This document shows, in pieces, positions 12,394-15,827 of a stretch of DNA of 15,827 nucleotides. Positions within the stretch are counted from its first letter, which is position 1, and the number at the start of each line of letters is the position of its first letter. This DNA is from an uncultured Collinsella sp. (GTDB lineage: Bacteria > Actinomycetota > Coriobacteriia > Coriobacteriales > Coriobacteriaceae). The translations under genes were made by a program, and so were the position numbers. The DNA is taken from NCBI GenBank assembly GCA_900550355.1, contig URRT01000027.1, positions 1 through 15,827 of the forward strand. Direction: 5' to 3'. A model generated the notes under the pieces. It was not told the DNA's origin. It was given only the letters and a program-made list of their open reading frames with translations, and did not search any database.

Positions 12394-13857
12394 CTACTCG
12401 TCGTGCTTCTCCTCGCGGCGTGCAGCAGCGCGTGCGTCGTGGATGCCCTTGATCGCGGCATGGCGAGCCGTTCGGGCATCATGGATGGCGCCGCGAGCCT
12501 CGGCGGTCGTCGCCTTGGCAGAGCGCAACTTGGCGGCCAGATCGGGGTTGGTTTCGGCGACCGCGGTAATCGCGGGGCCGTCGAGCTCCTCTTGCGTGGG
12601 CTCGGCCAAAAAGTCGATAGCATACTGGGCGGCCACCATGGAGCCCTTTGCCAGCACGGTCTCGTCGATCTTGTAGAAGCAGGAATGTTGGGCGTACGTG
12701 GCGCCAATCTTGGGGTTGCGCGTACCTACAAAGGCGAGCACGCCCGGTACGCGACGCAGGTACTCCGAAAAATCCTCGCCCGAAAGCGTGCCACGGTAAT
12801 GGCCTTGACCGGCGGGGCCCAAGCACTTGATTACGGCCTGACGGCAGCGCTCGCTCGAGGCGGCGTCGTTTTCGACCTTGTAGTTGGCGATGGTGTAGTC
12901 GGTGAGCTCTGCCTCGGCGCCCAAGGCGGCCGCGGTATGCTCCACGATGCGGCGCATAAGCTCCGGCATTTCCTCGTGGGTCGAATCTCCGTAGGTGCGC
13001 ACCGTGCCGGCGAGGTAGGCCGTGCCGGCGATAACGTTGCGCGCGGTGCCGCCGTGCAGCTCGCCGACGGTGATGACAGCCGGCTCGTATGGGCTGATCT
13101 CGCGCGAAACGATGGTCTGCAGAGCGTTGACGATTTCGGCGGCAACCATAACGGCGTCGTGGCCGCGCTGGGGCATGGCGCCATGGCACGAGGTGCCGCG
13201 GACGTCGATGCGGAACCAGTCGGTGTTTGCCATGCGCGGGCCGGGCTCGCAGCTTACGGTGCCGGCATCGACCTCGCTCCAGATGTGCGCGGCGTAGGCG
13301 CCGTCGACGCCATCGAGCACACCCGTGCCGATCATGAGCTTGGCGCCCTGGCCATTTTCCTCGCTGGGCTGGAATACGATGCGAATCTCGCCGTGGATGT
13401 CATCGGTCATGTGGCGCAGAATCTGCAGCGTGCCGAGCATCATGGCGATATGGCAGTCGTGACCGCAGGCGTGCATGCAGCCCTCGTTGACGCTGGCGAA
13501 CTCCTCGCCGGTCTGCTCGGTGACAGGCAGGGCGTCGATGTCGGCGCGCAGCAGGATGCGGCGGCGCGGCGTGCCGTCCTCGCGGTAGGCATCGGGCGCG
13601 GTACCGCGAAGTGTCGCTACCAGGCCCGTCTTGAGCGGGCGCTCGTAGGGGATATTCATGGCGTCGAGCTGGTTGGCGATGTCGGAAGTCGTGCGCTCCT
13701 CGGCAAGGCTCAGCTCCGGGTGCTTATGGAAGTGCCGGCGCTGCTTGATGATGTAGGGTTCAAACTCGGCGGCGATATCCTGGATGGCCGCGGTGACGTC
13801 GTCTGCCGCGCGAACCTCGGTTGCCGCCATAATTTGCTGTGCCTTGGTCTTCGTCAT
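12394..13857 (-). CDS. M20 family metallopeptidase / amidohydrolase
   Basis: M20D amidohydrolases remove acyl groups from amino acids or cleave small peptides, using a binuclear metal centre in the cytoplasm. The 487-residue product has the expected sites: RADIDALP (Asp106, Asp108), MHACGHDCH (Cys131 and His133 as metal ligands), SEENG (Glu166 and Glu167, general base and ligand), the dimerisation-domain segment RGTSCHGAMPQRGHD, and QHSCFYKIDE with His391. ATG 13857 is chosen over an upstream in-frame start because AAGGAG lies 10 bases before it and the family begins nearby. The protein is longer than the usual 390-400: residues 429-487 add an Ala/Arg/Asp/Glu-rich helical tail with a repeated I-H-D-A-R unit. 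It may be a hippurate or N-acyl-amino-acid hydrolase; the substrate is not readable. It diverges from another amidohydrolase gene. Confidence 0.93.
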   Translation of the reverse strand: MTKTKAQQIMAATEVRAADDVTAAIQDIAAEFEPYIIKQRRHFHKHPELSLAEERTTSDIANQLDAMNIPYERPLKTGLVATLRGTAPDAYREDGTPRRRILLRADIDALPVTEQTGEEFASVNEGCMHACGHDCHIAMMLGTLQILRHMTDDIHGEIRIVFQPSEENGQGAKLMIGTGVLDGVDGAYAAHIWSEVDAGTVSCEPGPRMANTDWFRIDVRGTSCHGAMPQRGHDAVMVAAEIVNALQTIVSREISPYEPAVITVGELHGGTARNVIAGTAYLAGTVRTYGDSTHEEMPELMRRIVEHTAAALGAEAELTDYTIANYKVENDAASSERCRQAVIKCLGPAGQGHYRGTLSGEDFSEYLRRVPGVLAFVGTRNPKIGATYAQHSCFYKIDETVLAKGSMVAAQYAIDFLAEPTQEELDGPAITAVAETNPDLAAKLRSAKATTAEARGAIHDARTARHAAIKGIHDARAAARREEKHDE

Positions 13858-13908
13858 GGTCGATTTGCTCCTTGCTGGGTTGATCGCAAAATCGTACAGG
13901 CTCTCTTC

Positions 13909-13938
13909 AGTATGCCCCCTGCCGCTAGGGCTGGTAAA
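13909..13938 (-). promoter_or_regulatory. Possible promoter of the M20 hydrolase gene
   Basis: On the minus strand TTTACC (13938-13933) and CATACT (13914-13909) are spaced by 18 bases; each matches its consensus at 4 of 6. The distance to ATG 13857 is about 50 bases, which fits a short leader. Confidence 0.35.
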
Positions 13939-13982
13939 GTTGCCGTTTGCCGCTTGGGGTTTTGTTGCAAGGGCGGGGGAGT

Positions 13983-13995
13983 ACACTCGGAGTGT
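13983..13995. promoter_or_regulatory. 13-base palindrome between two divergent amidohydrolase genes
   Basis: ACACTC and GAGTGT are perfect 6-bp arms around one central G. It lies 30 bases before the chosen start of the YtcJ-like gene and overlaps a possible -10 (TACACT, 13982-13987). It fits an operator for a dimeric repressor, but no regulator gene is adjacent. Confidence 0.4.
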
Positions 13996-14024
13996 TGAAT
14001 TACCCGCCAGAGATGGGGTTGCCC

Positions 14025-15662
14025 ATGCAACATATCGATCGGATTATCCGCTCCAAGAACGTCTTTACCGCCCAAGACGGCATCGATACCGCCCGTGAGT
14101 TGGCGATCGCCATCGCGGGTGATCGTATCGTCGCAGTTGGCACGCCCGATGACGTGATTGCCGCCGCACCTGCCGCCACGCCGGTGGTCGATTACGGCGA
14201 GCAGTTCATCTGTCCCGGTTTCCATGACGCTCATCTGCACTTCTTCCATACCTCGGTCGGTTCCTCGCCGTACATGCTCATGGATATGGGCACGTCCGAG
14301 GCGTCACTGGTGCAGCATGCGCTCGAGTTTTCCCAGGGCCTGCCCAATGACGCCTGGGTCGTGACCCAGGGCTGGCGCGATTACCGCTGGGATCCGCCCG
14401 AGCACCCTACCAAGGCCTCCCTCGACGCCGCCTTCCCTGATCGCCCCTGTGTTATGTACTCGGGCGACGGGCATACGCTGTGGCTCAACAGCCGCGCGCT
14501 CGAAGCCCTCGGCGTGACGCGTGACAGCGAGCCTCCGGCGGGCGGCAGTTACGACAAAGACTCAAACGGTGAGCTCACGGGTATTGCTCACGAGGCGGCT
14601 GCCATGCAGCTGCTACCGCGCTGCCTTGAGTGGCTGGGCGAGGACCGCATCGCGAGCGCTTACGCCGACCAGATGAAGCGTATGGCCGAGCAGGGCATCA
14701 CCTCAATCTGCGACATGTCGCTCATGCCCATGCCGGGCTGCGACTTTATTCGCGACGATGTTTACGACAAGCTGCAGGCCGCCGGCAAGCTGGGCATCCG
14801 CGCCCATCTGTTTCCCACGCTGCTGGATGACCAATCGCGCTTGGAAGAACTCCAGACCCGCTACGCGAACAACGCGCTGCTCTCGGCGCCAGGCTTTAAA
14901 CAGTTCTTCGACGGCGTGTCGAGCGAGCATACCGCATACCTCACTGAGCCCTATACCAACCCGCGCTTCCCGGGCGACCAGGGTCGCCTGACGGTTCCTG
15001 TCGAGCGCATGCGCAAGTTGGTTCTGGCGGCAGCCGAGCGCGGCCACACCGTGCGTATCCACGTTATCGGCGACGGTGCCATCCATGCTGCGCTCGATAT
15101 CTTTGAGGAGGCGGCAGAGCTCTACGGTCTGCCCCCGCACGGTCATAACACGCTCGAACATCTGGAGAATCTGCTGCCTCAGGACATCGATCGTCTGCGC
15201 AAGCTCAACGTCATTGCCTCGAGCCAGCCCTGCCACATCACGCTCGACCCGGGTGGCCCGGAGCGCGACCTGGGCCTGGAACGCAGCCGCATCATGTGGC
15301 CGTTCGCAACTTATCAGCAGCGCGGCATCCGTCAAGCTTTCGGCACCGATAGCCCCATCACGGCCGTTACCAGCATGAACGTGCTCTACACGGCCATCAC
15401 GCGCCAAGACCCTCGCAGTCACTGGCCCGAGGGCGGCTGGTTACCGAGCGAGCGCATCGACGCGGCAACGGCCCTGCGCAACTACACGCTTGGTAGCGCG
15501 TACGCAGCGGGCGACGAGCAAAACCTCGGCAGCCTAGAGCCCGGCAAATACGCCGACCTGGTAGTCCTGGACCAAAACCCGCTCACCGTTGACCCCCAAG
15601 AGCTCCAAGCCACCAAGGTTCAGGCCACCTACCTGGCAGGTAACGTAATCTACGAGCGCTAG
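14025..15662 (+). CDS. YtcJ-like metal-dependent amidohydrolase (amidohydrolase 3 family)
   Basis: The 545-residue protein is a TIM-barrel amidohydrolase of the YtcJ/NfdA branch, whose known members hydrolyse formamides or related amides. Hallmarks: CPGFHDAHLHF with His70 and His72 as metal ligands, SGDGHTLWLNSRAL, GELTGIAHEA, H-V-I-G-D-G-A with His346, TLEHLENL with His379, SSQPCHITLDPG, GTDSP with Asp442, and the C-terminal LGSLEPGKYADLVVLDQNP that completes the small beta domain. ATG 14025 is chosen because GGGG lies 6 bases upstream and residues 2-10 begin the first beta strand; an in-frame ATG at 14013 is possible. No signal peptide is seen, so it is cytoplasmic. The substrate cannot be deduced. 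It diverges from the M20 hydrolase and ends at a clear terminator. Confidence 0.93.
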   Translation: MQHIDRIIRSKNVFTAQDGIDTARELAIAIAGDRIVAVGTPDDVIAAAPAATPVVDYGEQFICPGFHDAHLHFFHTSVGSSPYMLMDMGTSEASLVQHALEFSQGLPNDAWVVTQGWRDYRWDPPEHPTKASLDAAFPDRPCVMYSGDGHTLWLNSRALEALGVTRDSEPPAGGSYDKDSNGELTGIAHEAAAMQLLPRCLEWLGEDRIASAYADQMKRMAEQGITSICDMSLMPMPGCDFIRDDVYDKLQAAGKLGIRAHLFPTLLDDQSRLEELQTRYANNALLSAPGFKQFFDGVSSEHTAYLTEPYTNPRFPGDQGRLTVPVERMRKLVLAAAERGHTVRIHVIGDGAIHAALDIFEEAAELYGLPPHGHNTLEHLENLLPQDIDRLRKLNVIASSQPCHITLDPGGPERDLGLERSRIMWPFATYQQRGIRQAFGTDSPITAVTSMNVLYTAITRQDPRSHWPEGGWLPSERIDAATALRNYTLGSAYAAGDEQNLGSLEPGKYADLVVLDQNPLTVDPQELQATKVQATYLAGNVIYER

Positions 15663-15681
15663 CCTCATACCCCACTCATAG

Positions 15682-15712
15682 GGGGCACGTTTCAGCAACG
15701 TGCCCCTTTCTT
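15682..15712 (+). terminator. Intrinsic terminator after the YtcJ-like gene
   Basis: GGGGCACGTT (15682-15691) and AACGTGCCCC (15697-15706) pair perfectly around TCAGC. TTTCTT follows directly. It is a standard rho-independent terminator 19 bases after the stop codon. Confidence 0.9.
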
Positions 15713-15827
15713 GTTCGCACCATCTGCATCGCCATTTTGCTGCACTGACTTTTCTGAATGCCGGGCCCGAATTAGTTAACCTGGCTCCCGGGGCGGACCG
15801 GAGGGCATGAAGTTTGTCGCGAGTTCC

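Noticed and set aside
12310..13998. 562-codon plus-strand open frame opposite the M20 hydrolase
   Set aside because: The minus-strand frame carries intact M20 catalytic motifs, while this one has none and starts inside a terminator hairpin.
15807..15827. ATG at the right edge reading M-K-F-V-A-S-S after GGAGG
   Set aside because: Only seven codons are visible and the ribosome site is too close to the ATG (2-3 bases). There is too little to call a gene.

Overview
The window is GC-rich and tightly packed with ordinary chromosomal genes. Actinobacterial-style codon use appears together with families typical of Firmicutes and Coriobacteriia (AmaP/DUF2273/Asp23, YitT, DUF6020). Short GC hairpins with a GGGGACAGG core also recur. 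I infer a Coriobacteriia (Collinsella-like) gut bacterium, but no rRNA or marker phylogeny is visible to prove it.

Layout from left to right. Positions 1-1678 (minus) hold most of an OPT-family oligopeptide transporter whose C-terminus lies beyond the left edge. It diverges from a plus-strand run: coaX (type III pantothenate kinase, 1871-2722), a dCMP/cytidine deaminase (2807-3331), a small NifU-type Fe-S scaffold (3503-3781), lgt (prolipoprotein diacylglyceryl transferase, 3890-4711) and a large DUF6020-like polytopic membrane protein (4792-6975). Then come yebC (7141-7947), the three-gene envelope-stress operon amaP / DUF2273 / Asp23 (8114-9589), a YitT-family membrane protein (9797-10819) and a zinc-ribbon membrane protein with a Pro-Glu tail (10970-12253). 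A perfect 15-bp hairpin separates this last gene from a convergent M20 amidohydrolase (12394-13857, minus). The M20 gene diverges from a YtcJ-like amidohydrolase (14025-15662, plus), which ends at a clear intrinsic terminator.

Functional themes are cofactor and nucleotide supply (coaX, deaminase), Fe-S assembly (NifU), envelope biogenesis and stress (lgt, DUF6020, AmaP-DUF2273-Asp23, YitT, zinc-ribbon protein), translation (YebC), and peptide or amide scavenging (OPT transporter and two amidohydrolases). Gene order does not force these into one pathway. Only amaP/DUF2273/Asp23 is a convincing operon, with an 8-bp gene overlap, its own -10 box and its own terminator.

I found no CRISPR array, tRNA, rRNA, transposase or phage gene. 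The least ordinary material is the GGGGACAGG-core hairpins (two of them bracket the DUF6020-like gene), terminator-promoter junctions where a -10 box abuts the T-run, a palindrome between the divergent hydrolases, and several lineage-specific tails or insertions on conserved proteins. No gap between genes exceeds 300 bases; the longest (about 207 bases, 9590-9796) is described under its own features. Nothing convincing was seen in 15715-15827.
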